Positions 9,803 to 19,275 of a stretch of 64,000 bases of DNA are shown here, one piece after another. Both the position numbers and the translations under genes were made by a program. The notes under the pieces are model-generated. The model worked only from the letters and a program-made list of their open reading frames with translations. It was not told the origin of the DNA and did not search any database. Positions within the stretch are counted from its first letter, which is position 1; each line of letters starts with the position of its first letter. The DNA is from Clostridiales bacterium Firm_08 (lineage in GTDB: Bacteria > Bacillota > Clostridia > Oscillospirales > QAKW01), in NCBI GenBank assembly GCA_001604045.1, contig LVAN01000007.1:1-64000 (forward strand), read 5' to 3'.

Positions 9803-10489
9803 ATGGCAAGGATCCTGATCGTTGATGATGAAAAGAACATTTGTGAACTTTTGAGCCTTTATCTGCGCAAAGACGGCTATGAGACGGATTGCGTATATGA
9901 CGGATCGGCGGTGGTGGAAAAATTCAAGACCTTTTCCCCCGACCTCATCCTTTTGGATATTATGCTGCCCGGTATGGACGGCTGGCAGGTCTGCCGGGAG
10001 ATCCGCAAACTCTCCACCGTGCCGATCATTATGATCAGCGCCAAGGGCGAAACGTTTGATAAAGTGCTGGGGCTGGAACTCGGCGCGGACGATTATGTGA
10101 CCAAACCTTTTGATACCAAGGAAGTGCTGGCGCGCATCAAAAGCGTGCTGCGCCGCGCAAACGGCGAAAAGGAGACCGGCACGGGCCTGCAGGAAGTGGA
10201 ATACGAGGGTCTGTACGTCTCTCTGACCAATTATAAACTTCGGGTCGGCGGAAAGGACGTCGAGGCGCCGCCCAAGGAGATCGAACTGCTCTATCACCTG
10301 GCGAGCCACCCCAACCGCGTCTATACCAGAGACCAGCTGCTGGACGAGATCTGGGGATTTAAATATTTCGGAGATTCCCGCACGGTGGACGTGCACGTCA
10401 AACGCATCCGCGAAAAGCTGGAGGGCGTCAGCGACAAATGGAGCCTCAAGACCGTTTGGGGCGTGGGGTATAAATTCGAGGTGGTGTAA
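9803..10489 (+). CDS. OmpR/PhoB-family response regulator
   Basis: MARILIVDDEKNI receiver and winged-helix C-terminus. Confidence 0.96.
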   Translation: MARILIVDDEKNICELLSLYLRKDGYETDCVYDGSAVVEKFKTFSPDLILLDIMLPGMDGWQVCREIRKLSTVPIIMISAKGETFDKVLGLELGADDYVTKPFDTKEVLARIKSVLRRANGEKETGTGLQEVEYEGLYVSLTNYKLRVGGKDVEAPPKEIELLYHLASHPNRVYTRDQLLDEIWGFKYFGDSRTVDVHVKRIREKLEGVSDKWSLKTVWGVGYKFEVV

Positions 10490-10494
10490 AACAG

Positions 10495-11937
10495 ATGCAC
10501 CGGATGCAGAAACGCATTTTTCTCAAATATTTCATCACGTCCGCGTCCATCATCCTGCTGACGCTGGCGGCGATGGGCGGTCTTTGCGCCTCTGTTCTGG
10601 CGCAGCAGCGGATCGAGGAGACGACGGAAAATCTCGAGTCCGCCGCCGGCAAACTCGCGACGATGTACGCGCGCATGCCCAAGAACTCCTATCTCGTGGC
10701 GGGGCACATTATGGGTACGGCGATGGACGTCGTCAAGGAGGCGCTCAGCGCGGACGTCATCATCATCAATGACGGAAGTACCGTCGCGATGAGCACCGTG
10801 GAGGGCATGAGCGAGAACAGCCGCAACACGCTGGTGCCGGATGAGGCGGCCCGCCAGGTATTGAACGGACAGGACTACCGCGCGACCGGACAGTTTTTAC
10901 AGCGGGACGGCGCCCGCACCGCGTATACCGTCGGAAAACCTGTTATGACGGGGGACAACGAGATCATCGGCGCGGTGTTCGTCACGACGACGAGCGTCGG
11001 GATGTGGCGGTATCTCGCGCCGTTTCTGCTGATGTATATGGCGTTTACGGGTCTTGCGCTGATGATCGCGCTGGTCATCGTATATTTCGTGAGCGCCCGG
11101 ATGTTCCGTCCGCTCACGCAGATGGGCGAGGCGGTCAAGGCGTACGCCGACGGCGACTTTTCAATGCGGCTGGACGTGAGAGGCTCGGATGAACTCGGGG
11201 AACTTGCCTCGGCGTTCAACAATATGGCGGACTCGCTCGACCGGCTGGAAACGATGCGCCGGGGGTTCGTGGAGGACGTCTCTCACGAACTGCGCACGCC
11301 GATGACCACCATCGGCGGATTTATCGACGGCATTCTGGACGGCGTTATCGAGCCGAAGGATCAAAACAAATATCTTACCATCGTTTCGGCGGAGATCCGG
11401 CGGCTTTCCCGGATGGTGTCCTCCATGCTGGACGTCGCCCGCATCGATTCCGGCGAGATGGTATATAATAAGACGGCGTTCGATATGGCGGAGGTCCTGC
11501 AGAAAAACCTTACCGGCTTTGAGGAGCGCCTCAGGGAGAAAAACATCAACGTCCTGTGGAAGGGCGACGAAAGCGGCGATTATTACGTTTACGCCGATCA
11601 GGACAGCGTGTACCGCGTCGTGTTCAACCTGCTTGACAACGCGCTCAAATTCGTAAACGACGGCGGCACCGTCACGCTGACGCTGGCGGAAAAGGACGGC
11701 GCCGTGCTGACCGGTATCCGCAACACCGGCAAAGGGATCGACCCGAAGGACGCCGGGCATATTTTCGAGCGGTTTTATAAAACGGACAAGAGCCGTTCCG
11801 AAAACAAACGGGGCGTCGGCATCGGACTGTATCTCGTGCGTACCATTATAAAAGATCTGGGCGGGGATATCTACGTCTCCTCCGGGAAGGATGAATTCGC
11901 GGAGTTTTCCTTTACACTTCCGAAACCGGAAGTTTAA
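10495..11937 (+). CDS. HAMP-domain sensor histidine kinase
   Basis: DVSHELRTPMTTIGGFIDGILDG H-box, NLLDNALKF N-box, GVGIGLYLVR G-box. Confidence 0.95.
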   Translation: MHRMQKRIFLKYFITSASIILLTLAAMGGLCASVLAQQRIEETTENLESAAGKLATMYARMPKNSYLVAGHIMGTAMDVVKEALSADVIIINDGSTVAMSTVEGMSENSRNTLVPDEAARQVLNGQDYRATGQFLQRDGARTAYTVGKPVMTGDNEIIGAVFVTTTSVGMWRYLAPFLLMYMAFTGLALMIALVIVYFVSARMFRPLTQMGEAVKAYADGDFSMRLDVRGSDELGELASAFNNMADSLDRLETMRRGFVEDVSHELRTPMTTIGGFIDGILDGVIEPKDQNKYLTIVSAEIRRLSRMVSSMLDVARIDSGEMVYNKTAFDMAEVLQKNLTGFEERLREKNINVLWKGDESGDYYVYADQDSVYRVVFNLLDNALKFVNDGGTVTLTLAEKDGAVLTGIRNTGKGIDPKDAGHIFERFYKTDKSRSENKRGVGIGLYLVRTIIKDLGGDIYVSSGKDEFAEFSFTLPKPEV

Positions 11938-12019
11938 CAAATCATCGCGGTTTATTCATACATTTTTCAAAAAAGCGTGTTACACTATTATCATAAAATC
12001 GACAGAGGAGGCATCCCCA

Positions 12020-13501
12020 ATGGATGAAAGAATGAACGAATGGAATTCCCCCGAAAATGAAACGCAGGAAACCGAAATGACGAAAGAGCCCGCGGCGGAG
12101 GAAGCGGCGCAGCCCGTGACCGAAACGCCCGCGGCGGAGGAAGTAGCGGCGGAAGCGGCGCAGCCCTCGGCCGAAGCGCCCGCGGCGGAAGAAACGGCAA
12201 CGGAAGCGGCGGATCGTCCGCGGCCGCAGGCGGCGCCGGTGTATACAGTGCAAAATCCCAATCCGTATTATCATTACGCCTACACGGCGCCGCAGACCGT
12301 GACGCCCGTGGCGGTCAAAAAGAAAAAAAATCCCCTTATCGTGGCGCTGATCATCGTGTCGGCACTGCTGATCGTCTCACTGATCGCGTCCATGGGGGCG
12401 ATACTTGTCCTGCGCCGGCAGGCGGCGGCGCCTTCCTCCGGCGGCGCCGGCACGTCGCAGACGGAAATCAACAATGATAAAGACACCTCGGATATTCCCG
12501 AAAATCCGTCGGTGACCGTCTCGCAGAAGGAAAAGAAGGACGCCAGCGTTATGACCACCGAGGAGGTCGCCGCGAAGGTCACCCCGCAGGTCGTCGGCAT
12601 CGTCGCCTCGACTGGCGAGGGCTGGTACGCGAGTCAGGATCAGGGCAGCGGCATCATCTTTTCCGAGGACGGCTATATCATCACCAACCACCACGTCATC
12701 GACGGCTCGACCGGCGTTAAGGTCGTGCTGGCGGACGGCAAGGATACGACATATGACGCCAAGATCATCGGTTCGGACAGCAAGACCGATCTCGCGGTGC
12801 TGAAGGTGGACGCCACCGGGCTGGACGCCGCCGATATCGGCAGCAGCGCCGAACTCAAGGTCGGCGAGACGGTGCTTGCCATCGGCAACCCTTACGGACT
12901 GCAGTTCGCGAGTTCCGTCACCGCGGGCATCGTATCCGCGCTCGAGCGCAACGTCACCATCGAGAATTCCCAGATGACGCTGATCCAGACCGACGCCGCC
13001 ATCAATCCCGGCAACTCCGGCGGGGCGCTGGTCAACCTGTACGGTCAGGTCGTCGGCATCAATTCCTCCAAGATCTCGGACACCGCCGCCGAGGGGCTCG
13101 GATTTTCCATCCCCATCGACGACGCGCTGCCCATCATCCAGGAGCTGATCTCCAAGGGCTATATCAGCGGCCGTCCGATGATCGGCATCCAGGGACAGGA
13201 CGTCTCCAATCAGATGGCGCTGATGTATAATATCCCGGTGGGCGTGTACGTCAGTTATATCGACGAGACCAGCGACGCCTACAAGCAGGGTCTGCGCTCC
13301 TATGATATCATCACCGAGTTCAACGGTGAGCAGGTGACCTCCTTCGCGGAACTTGACGCCGCCAAGAGCAAATGCAAAGCGGGCGATACGGTGGAGATCC
13401 GCTACTACCGTTATGAAACCGGCAAGTACAGCACCATCAAGATCACCCTCAGCGAATCGACCGGAGAGAAGATCACCGGAAACTCCGGCAACAACCGATA
13501 A
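12020..13501 (+). CDS. HtrA/DegP-like S1C trypsin-like serine protease with PDZ domain
   Basis: GSGIIFSEDGYIITNHHVI, GNSGGALVNLYGQVVGINSSKI, C-terminal PDZ; N-terminal Ala/Glu/Pro-rich repeats and TM. Confidence 0.93.
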   Translation: MDERMNEWNSPENETQETEMTKEPAAEEAAQPVTETPAAEEVAAEAAQPSAEAPAAEETATEAADRPRPQAAPVYTVQNPNPYYHYAYTAPQTVTPVAVKKKKNPLIVALIIVSALLIVSLIASMGAILVLRRQAAAPSSGGAGTSQTEINNDKDTSDIPENPSVTVSQKEKKDASVMTTEEVAAKVTPQVVGIVASTGEGWYASQDQGSGIIFSEDGYIITNHHVIDGSTGVKVVLADGKDTTYDAKIIGSDSKTDLAVLKVDATGLDAADIGSSAELKVGETVLAIGNPYGLQFASSVTAGIVSALERNVTIENSQMTLIQTDAAINPGNSGGALVNLYGQVVGINSSKISDTAAEGLGFSIPIDDALPIIQELISKGYISGRPMIGIQGQDVSNQMALMYNIPVGVYVSYIDETSDAYKQGLRSYDIITEFNGEQVTSFAELDAAKSKCKAGDTVEIRYYRYETGKYSTIKITLSESTGEKITGNSGNNR

Positions 13502-13523
13502 TATCCACTCCGAAAAACATTAT

Positions 13524-13568
13524 AGGGAAAGCGCCCCGAAAACAGTCTGTTTTCGGGGCGCTTTCCCT
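13524..13568 (+). terminator. Long perfect terminator hairpin
   Basis: AGGGAAAGCGCCCCGAAAACA-GTC-TGTTTTCGGGGCGCTTTCCCT (21-bp stem). Confidence 0.85.
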
Positions 13569-13648
13569 ATGGCGGGGAGGAAACTCTTGATTTATCGCGG
13601 CGCGTTCCTTATAATGAAGGTAAGATGTTATCACAGGGAGGGAACGCC

Positions 13649-16600
13649 ATGTTGTACGAAAAGAACGACCGCCCGGCGGACGAGGCGCTTTTCAAAGCGC
13701 CGACGGCGGAATACCGCGCCGCGCCGTTCTGGTCATGGAACTGTAAACTTGACCGGGAGGAACTGCTGCGGCAGATCGACTGCTTTAAGGAGATGGGGTT
13801 CGGCGGCGCGCATATCCATTCCCGCACCGGGCTTGATACCGAATATCTCGGAGACGAGTTTATGGGATACGTTTCCGATTGCGTCCGCAAGGCGGAAAGC
13901 GAAAAAATGCTTGTGTGGCTGTACGACGAGGATCGCTGGTCGTCGGGACCCGCGGGCGGCAGGGTGACGGCGTTTCCGCCTTACCGCCGCAAGAGGCTCC
14001 AGCTGTTTTCCTCCGATCAGGGGTGGGACACGCCTAAGGTCAGGGCGCTTGAAAAGGGCGTGCCGTATCCGCTTGCCTGCTATGACGTTATCCTGGAAAA
14101 CGGTTTTCTGATCTCCTTTCGCCGGATCGGGAAGGACGAGCCGGCGCGGGGCGTCAAATGGTACGCCTACGTCGTCAATGAAAAGAATTCCACATGGTTC
14201 AACGGACAGACCTACATCGACGCGATGGATCGTGAGGCGGTCGCGGCGTTTATCCGCTCGACCCATGAACGCTATAAAGAAAAGGTGGGGCACGCGTTCG
14301 GAAAGACCATCCCCGCCATTTTCACCGACGAGCCCAACGCCAATCACGAAAAATCCTGCGTTTTGCCCTCTCCCGATCACACCGGGCGGATCGTGTATGC
14401 CTGGAGCCGCTTTTTCGAGGAGGCGTACCGGGAGGCGTACGGCGAGGATCTTTTGGAGACACTGCCCGAACTGTTTTGGATCCGTAAAGACCGTTCCGAC
14501 ACCGCTGTAAAGTATAAATACTTTAGTCTTGTGGCGAAACTGTTCGCGGAGAATTTCTGCGGGCAGATCGGGGCGTGGTGCGTGCAAAACGGCATCAGTC
14601 TGACCGGTCACCTTTTGCGGGAGCCGACGCTGGAAGGACAGACCATCACCTGCGGGGAAGTGATGCGGGGGTACGGCGCGTTCGGCATCCCCGGCATCGA
14701 TATGCTATGCGACGCGGTGGAACTCACCACCGCCAAGCAGACCCAGTCCGCCGTCCATCAGTACGGCAAGGAGGGGATGCTCTCCGAGTTGTACGGCGTG
14801 ACGGGCTGGTCTTTTGATTTCAGAGGACATAAGTTCCAGGGGGACTGGCAGGCGGCGCTCGGCGTCACGGTCAGAGTGCCGCATCTGGCGTGGGTGTCCA
14901 TGGCGGGGGAGGCGAAAAGGGATTATCCCGCTTCCATCGGCTATCAGTCGCCCTGGTATAAGGAATACAGGATCATAGAGGATCATTTCGCGCGGGTGAA
15001 TACCGCGATGACGCGGGGCGAGCCGATCGTTCGGATCGCCGTCGTCCATCCGTCGGAAAGTATGTGGATCTCGATGGGACCCAATACCCAAATGAGAGGG
15101 CAGATGTCGGCGCTGGAGCGGAATTTCGCCTCTGTCACCGAATGGCTGCTCGGTCAGCATCTCGATTTCGATTTTCTCTGCGAGGGGACGCTGCCGGAAC
15201 TTACCGGCTCCGACGCCCGCAAGGTCGGCAAAATGACCTACGACGCGATCGTTTTGCCCGGCAACCTGACCTTGCGCCGCGCCACCCTTGATTTTCTTGA
15301 AAAATTCGCCGCGGCGGGCGGCAAGGTCGTCTTTATGGGCGCCTGTCCCGCGTTCGTGGACGGACAAAAGAGCGGCGGCGCCGTCCCGCTCTATGAAAAA
15401 AGCGTCAGGATCCCCTTTGACAAGGCGGCGCTCGCGCGGGCGCTTGCGGAGGAAAAAATCGTCACCGTCACGACGGCGGACGGAAAAACGGCGGAAAACC
15501 TCGTCTACGCCCTGCGGCGGGACGGGAAGGACCAATGGCTGTTTATCGCCCATAAACAAAGAAACTGCACCAAATCGTCCGGCGGCGCGCCGCAGGACGA
15601 CGTCGTGCCGCCCGACGATATCACGCTGACCCTTCGCGGCGCTTTCACGCCGACGCTGTACGACACGCTGACCGGCGAAACGGAGCCGATGCCCTGTGTG
15701 ATCAAAAACGGAAATACCGTCATCTCCCGCCGCGTGGAGGGATATGACAGCCTTTTGATCCGTCTGTCTCCCGCGGCGGAGACGGCGTTTACCGCGCCCG
15801 CCCCGCGGCGCCGCGCGCTGAAAGAGTATACGATCAAGGATACCGTCTCCTATCGGCTGGAGGAGCCAAACGTTCTGCTGCTCGACCGCGCCGAATACGC
15901 GCCGGACGGCGGCGCCTGGCGGGAGGCGGAGGAAATTTTGCGCCTTGACGCCGCCCTGCGGGAGTCGTTTGGATATCCTAAACGGTACGGCAGTCTCGCG
16001 CAGCCGTATACGATGCCGCGGGCAAAAGAGGAGCATACGCTTTCCCTGCGGTTTACCGTTGAGAGCGAGCGGCGTTTTGAGGGTGTGAAACTGGCGGCGG
16101 AGGAACTTGAAAAAATGACTGTCACCCTGAACGGCGAGACGGTCTCCGCCCCGATCGACGGCTGGTTTACCGACCGTGCGATCAAGACCGTGCCCCTGCC
16201 GGTCATCCGCGAGGGCAAAAACGATTTGATCCTGACCATGCCCTTCGGCGCGCGCACCAACGTCGAGTGGTGCTATCTGCTGGGAGCGTTCGGCGTGCGG
16301 GTCGCCGGCGTGAAAACCACGCTGACCCGCCTGCCGGACAGGATCGGTTTTTCTGATATCGTGCCGCAGGGCATGCCGTTTTACGGCGGCAATATCCGCT
16401 ACGACATCCCGCTGACGACGGAAAAGACCGCCGACCTGACGATCCGGGCGTCCAGCTATAAAGGGGCGCTGATCGCCGTCCGCCTTGACGGAAAGGACGT
16501 CGGGCGGATCGTGTTCCCGCCTTATGATCTGACGGTGGAAAATGTTGAAAAAGGCGCGCACACGCTGCAAATCACGGTGTTCGGCAACCGGCAGAACTCC

Positions 16601-16753
16601 TTCGGACCGGTCCACAACGTCGATCTCAGCAACCGCTGGATCGGGCCGCCCATCTGGCGCACGACGGGCGACGCCTGGTGCTACGAGTACAAACTCACGC
16701 CTTTCGGGCTTCTCAAAAGCCCGGTCATCACCCTTTCCGAAAAAGAACAATAA
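13649..16753 (+). CDS. Large glycosyl hydrolase, distantly GH106 (alpha-L-rhamnosidase)-like
   Basis: 1034 aa; N-terminus APFWSWNCKLDREELLRQIDCFKEMGFGGAHIHSRTGL; TIM-barrel then beta-rich C-terminus. Confidence 0.6.
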   Translation: MLYEKNDRPADEALFKAPTAEYRAAPFWSWNCKLDREELLRQIDCFKEMGFGGAHIHSRTGLDTEYLGDEFMGYVSDCVRKAESEKMLVWLYDEDRWSSGPAGGRVTAFPPYRRKRLQLFSSDQGWDTPKVRALEKGVPYPLACYDVILENGFLISFRRIGKDEPARGVKWYAYVVNEKNSTWFNGQTYIDAMDREAVAAFIRSTHERYKEKVGHAFGKTIPAIFTDEPNANHEKSCVLPSPDHTGRIVYAWSRFFEEAYREAYGEDLLETLPELFWIRKDRSDTAVKYKYFSLVAKLFAENFCGQIGAWCVQNGISLTGHLLREPTLEGQTITCGEVMRGYGAFGIPGIDMLCDAVELTTAKQTQSAVHQYGKEGMLSELYGVTGWSFDFRGHKFQGDWQAALGVTVRVPHLAWVSMAGEAKRDYPASIGYQSPWYKEYRIIEDHFARVNTAMTRGEPIVRIAVVHPSESMWISMGPNTQMRGQMSALERNFASVTEWLLGQHLDFDFLCEGTLPELTGSDARKVGKMTYDAIVLPGNLTLRRATLDFLEKFAAAGGKVVFMGACPAFVDGQKSGGAVPLYEKSVRIPFDKAALARALAEEKIVTVTTADGKTAENLVYALRRDGKDQWLFIAHKQRNCTKSSGGAPQDDVVPPDDITLTLRGAFTPTLYDTLTGETEPMPCVIKNGNTVISRRVEGYDSLLIRLSPAAETAFTAPAPRRRALKEYTIKDTVSYRLEEPNVLLLDRAEYAPDGGAWREAEEILRLDAALRESFGYPKRYGSLAQPYTMPRAKEEHTLSLRFTVESERRFEGVKLAAEELEKMTVTLNGETVSAPIDGWFTDRAIKTVPLPVIREGKNDLILTMPFGARTNVEWCYLLGAFGVRVAGVKTTLTRLPDRIGFSDIVPQGMPFYGGNIRYDIPLTTEKTADLTIRASSYKGALIAVRLDGKDVGRIVFPPYDLTVENVEKGAHTLQITVFGNRQNSFGPVHNVDLSNRWIGPPIWRTTGDAWCYEYKLTPFGLLKSPVITLSEKEQ

Positions 16754-16754
16754 A

Positions 16755-16790
16755 AAACGCGCCTTTTGCCAAGCGGCAAAAGGCGCGTTT
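16755..16790. terminator. Bidirectional terminator between convergent genes
   Basis: AAACGCGCCTTTTGCC-AAGC-GGCAAAAGGCGCGTTT. Confidence 0.9.
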
Positions 16791-16793
16791 CTC

Positions 16794-17849
16794 TCAGATC
16801 TCTTTTTGAATAAAGTCCTTTGTGAACGCCGTCAGGCGGTCAAAGTCCATCGCTTCTATATAGCGCGTTTCCAGTTTGTCGTGCAGTTCCTTTTCCCGCG
16901 CGAGCAGGGAAAAGATCCCGTCATACAGGGCAAGGCAGGTCTTTTTGGAAAAGGCAAGTTTGTTTTTGTGCGCGGCAAGGATCGCCGGATCGAGAAAAGA
17001 GCGCAGACGGATCGTCTTTTCCGCGCCGTCGGCCTTTGTAGGCAGGCGGTAGTTTTTGCTGACGAACGCGATACCGCGTTCGGGCAGCAGGATGTGGTCG
17101 ATACGATCGGGATCCAGCGGATCGGCAAAGATCACGCGGTCCGCGCCGAGCCGGGAGAGCGCCCTGTCGACGACGTCCATAAACAGCGCGGCGCCGTCAT
17201 AACTGTCCTCCACGACGACGGTGTGGGCGGCGCGCAGAGTTTCGTCATACTGCAAAACGCCGTCTTTGGTGAGCGCCGAGACGATCTTTTTCGTCCTTTT
17301 CCCCGGTTTTCCTTCGGGCAGGACGGCGAGCCGCCGCAAAAGTCTTGCCGCGGTACGCTCCGCCTTTTCAGTATCGAACGCCCGGCGCAGGACGGTCTCC
17401 GCCGCCTGCCGGATCTCTCCCGCGGCGGCGAGATAGCGGTAGATCAGCGTAAAGTGATCGGAGATCGAACTTGAAAGCGTTTTGATCTCCTGCGCGTAGG
17501 GCGCGAGAAGTTCCGCGTCCCAGAACTCCCCGAAAGCAAGCAGATGCTCCCTGATACCGGGCAGTTTCGGATCGACGCAGTGCGGCGCCGTGGCGTCCAG
17601 GATCAGCATGCCCTTTTGCGGGATACGCACACCGTCCAGCGAGGCGGTATCGGAGGAACAGTGGATGCGCTCGACCGCGTATCCTTTGCGGTCCGCCGCG
17701 TCGGCGACGGCTTTCATAAACGTGCTTTTGCCGGTGCCCGGACCGCCTTTGATCAGAAAGATCTTATCGGCGCACGCCTCGATCGTCTCGTCGAACAAAC
17801 TGTAAAATCCGCGCCGCGTGTTCGCCGCGGCAAATAAATCTTGCTGCAT
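16794..17849 (-). CDS. P-loop ATPase of unknown function (PRK06851-like)
   Basis: FLIKGGPGTGKSTFMKAVADAA Walker A; no further recognised domain. Confidence 0.65.
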   Translation of the reverse strand: MQQDLFAAANTRRGFYSLFDETIEACADKIFLIKGGPGTGKSTFMKAVADAADRKGYAVERIHCSSDTASLDGVRIPQKGMLILDATAPHCVDPKLPGIREHLLAFGEFWDAELLAPYAQEIKTLSSSISDHFTLIYRYLAAAGEIRQAAETVLRRAFDTEKAERTAARLLRRLAVLPEGKPGKRTKKIVSALTKDGVLQYDETLRAAHTVVVEDSYDGAALFMDVVDRALSRLGADRVIFADPLDPDRIDHILLPERGIAFVSKNYRLPTKADGAEKTIRLRSFLDPAILAAHKNKLAFSKKTCLALYDGIFSLLAREKELHDKLETRYIEAMDFDRLTAFTKDFIQKEI

Positions 17850-17894
17850 ATCATCACTCCTATACCCACTATATGCGCCGGACGGATTTAGGTG

Positions 17895-17923
17895 TGGACA
17901 AATGAAAAAATATAGTATATAAT
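17895..17923 (+). promoter_or_regulatory. Sigma-A-type promoter upstream of mltG
   Basis: TGGACA, 17 nt, TATAAT. Confidence 0.6.
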
Positions 17924-17960
17924 AATTATGATCTTTTTAAAGAAGGAGGCGAGTCGCCCG

Positions 17961-19229
17961 ATGGAGGAAATGAGACCGCCGCGCAAGGCGGCCACCGGCA
18001 GTTATCAGCGGCAGCAGCCGCAGTCCATGCCGGCGGGGGAGTACCGCCGCACGCAGACGGATGACGCCACGCGGCGGATCCCGACCGACGGTACGCGGAA
18101 CGCGGGCGCGCCCCGCAGACGGACGCTCACCAACGCGGAAAAAGACAGATTTGATTTTAAGGAACTGTTTTCCAAAAAGAATATGAAACGATTTAACGGA
18201 CATCTGATTTTTTATCTGATCCTCGTGACTGTGTCGCTCGCGCTCGCCTGGATGCTCATATACGCCGTCAACGATATGTTCGCGCTGATCAAGGAGGAGG
18301 AGATCATCGTCGTCAACGTCCCGGAGGGGGCGGGGTCGTCCGAGATCGCCAAGATCCTGGAGCAGAATGAGGTCATCGGTTCGGGCACGGTGTTCAAGGC
18401 GTACTGCAAATTCAAAAAAGTCAGCGGTTTTCAGAGCGGCGAGCATGAACTCAACGCCGATATGGACTATAAAGAGATCATAAGAGAGCTCAAAAAGAGC
18501 GGCGAGGGCAGGGAGGTCGCCAAGATCACCATCCCCGAAGGATACGAGCAGCAGCAGATCATTGACCTGCTGGTGGAAAAGGGATACGCCGACCGGAGCA
18601 AACTGGAAAGCGCGATGAACGAGCACGAGTACGACTACGACTTTCTCAAGGATCTGCCCGCGCGCAACAACCGCCTGGAGGGCTATCTGTTCCCCGATAC
18701 TTATGAGATCTACGTCAAGGACGAGGTCAGTATCGTCAACACGATGCTGAAAAATTTCGCCGCCAAGATCAAGGACGACGAGATAGCGAAGCTTTTGAAA
18801 AGCAGTAAATACTCCCTGGATGAGATCATCACGATGGCGTCCATCGTCGAGCGGGAAGGGGCGAACGAGGCGGAGTTCGGCAAGGTCGCGAGCGTCTTTT
18901 TCAACCGGCTGGACAGCAGTACCTATCCCTATCTTGAGTCCTGCGCCACAGTGCAGTACATCCTGCCGGAGCGCAAGAGCGTGCTTTCCATCGCGGACAC
19001 CAAAACGGAAAACCCCTATAACACCTATAAATACAAAGGTCTGCCGCCCGGACCCATCGCCTGTCCGGGACTTGCCGCCATCAAGGCGGCGCTGGCGCCG
19101 GAGAAGACGGATTATTACTTCTTTGTGGCGAGCGAGGAGGGAACGCTGTTCGCCCAAACGTACAGCGAGCATATGGCGAACGTCCGCAAGGCGGGCAACA
19201 GTTCCCGCGGCACCAGCACGGTATCATAA
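17961..19229 (+). CDS. mltG: Endolytic murein transglycosylase MltG
   Basis: LEGYLFPDTYEI ... IITMASIVEREG ... GLPPGPIACPGLAAIKAAL; RBS AAGGAGG before ATG 17961. Confidence 0.93.
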   Translation: MEEMRPPRKAATGSYQRQQPQSMPAGEYRRTQTDDATRRIPTDGTRNAGAPRRRTLTNAEKDRFDFKELFSKKNMKRFNGHLIFYLILVTVSLALAWMLIYAVNDMFALIKEEEIIVVNVPEGAGSSEIAKILEQNEVIGSGTVFKAYCKFKKVSGFQSGEHELNADMDYKEIIRELKKSGEGREVAKITIPEGYEQQQIIDLLVEKGYADRSKLESAMNEHEYDYDFLKDLPARNNRLEGYLFPDTYEIYVKDEVSIVNTMLKNFAAKIKDDEIAKLLKSSKYSLDEIITMASIVEREGANEAEFGKVASVFFNRLDSSTYPYLESCATVQYILPERKSVLSIADTKTENPYNTYKYKGLPPGPIACPGLAAIKAALAPEKTDYYFFVASEEGTLFAQTYSEHMANVRKAGNSSRGTSTVS

Positions 19230-19233
19230 ATCG

Positions 19234-19261
19234 AAAAAAGCCGCCCTTTCGGCGGCTTTTT
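19234..19261 (+). terminator. Rho-independent terminator after mltG
   Basis: AAAAAGCCGCC-CTTTC-GGCGGCTTTTT. Confidence 0.85.
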
Positions 19262-19275
19262 GAAAGGAAAATTTT

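Noticed and set aside
14705-16750. 681-aa minus-strand ORF opposite the GH106-like gene
   Set aside because: Shadow ORF; Arg/Gly/His/Asp-rich with no domain signal
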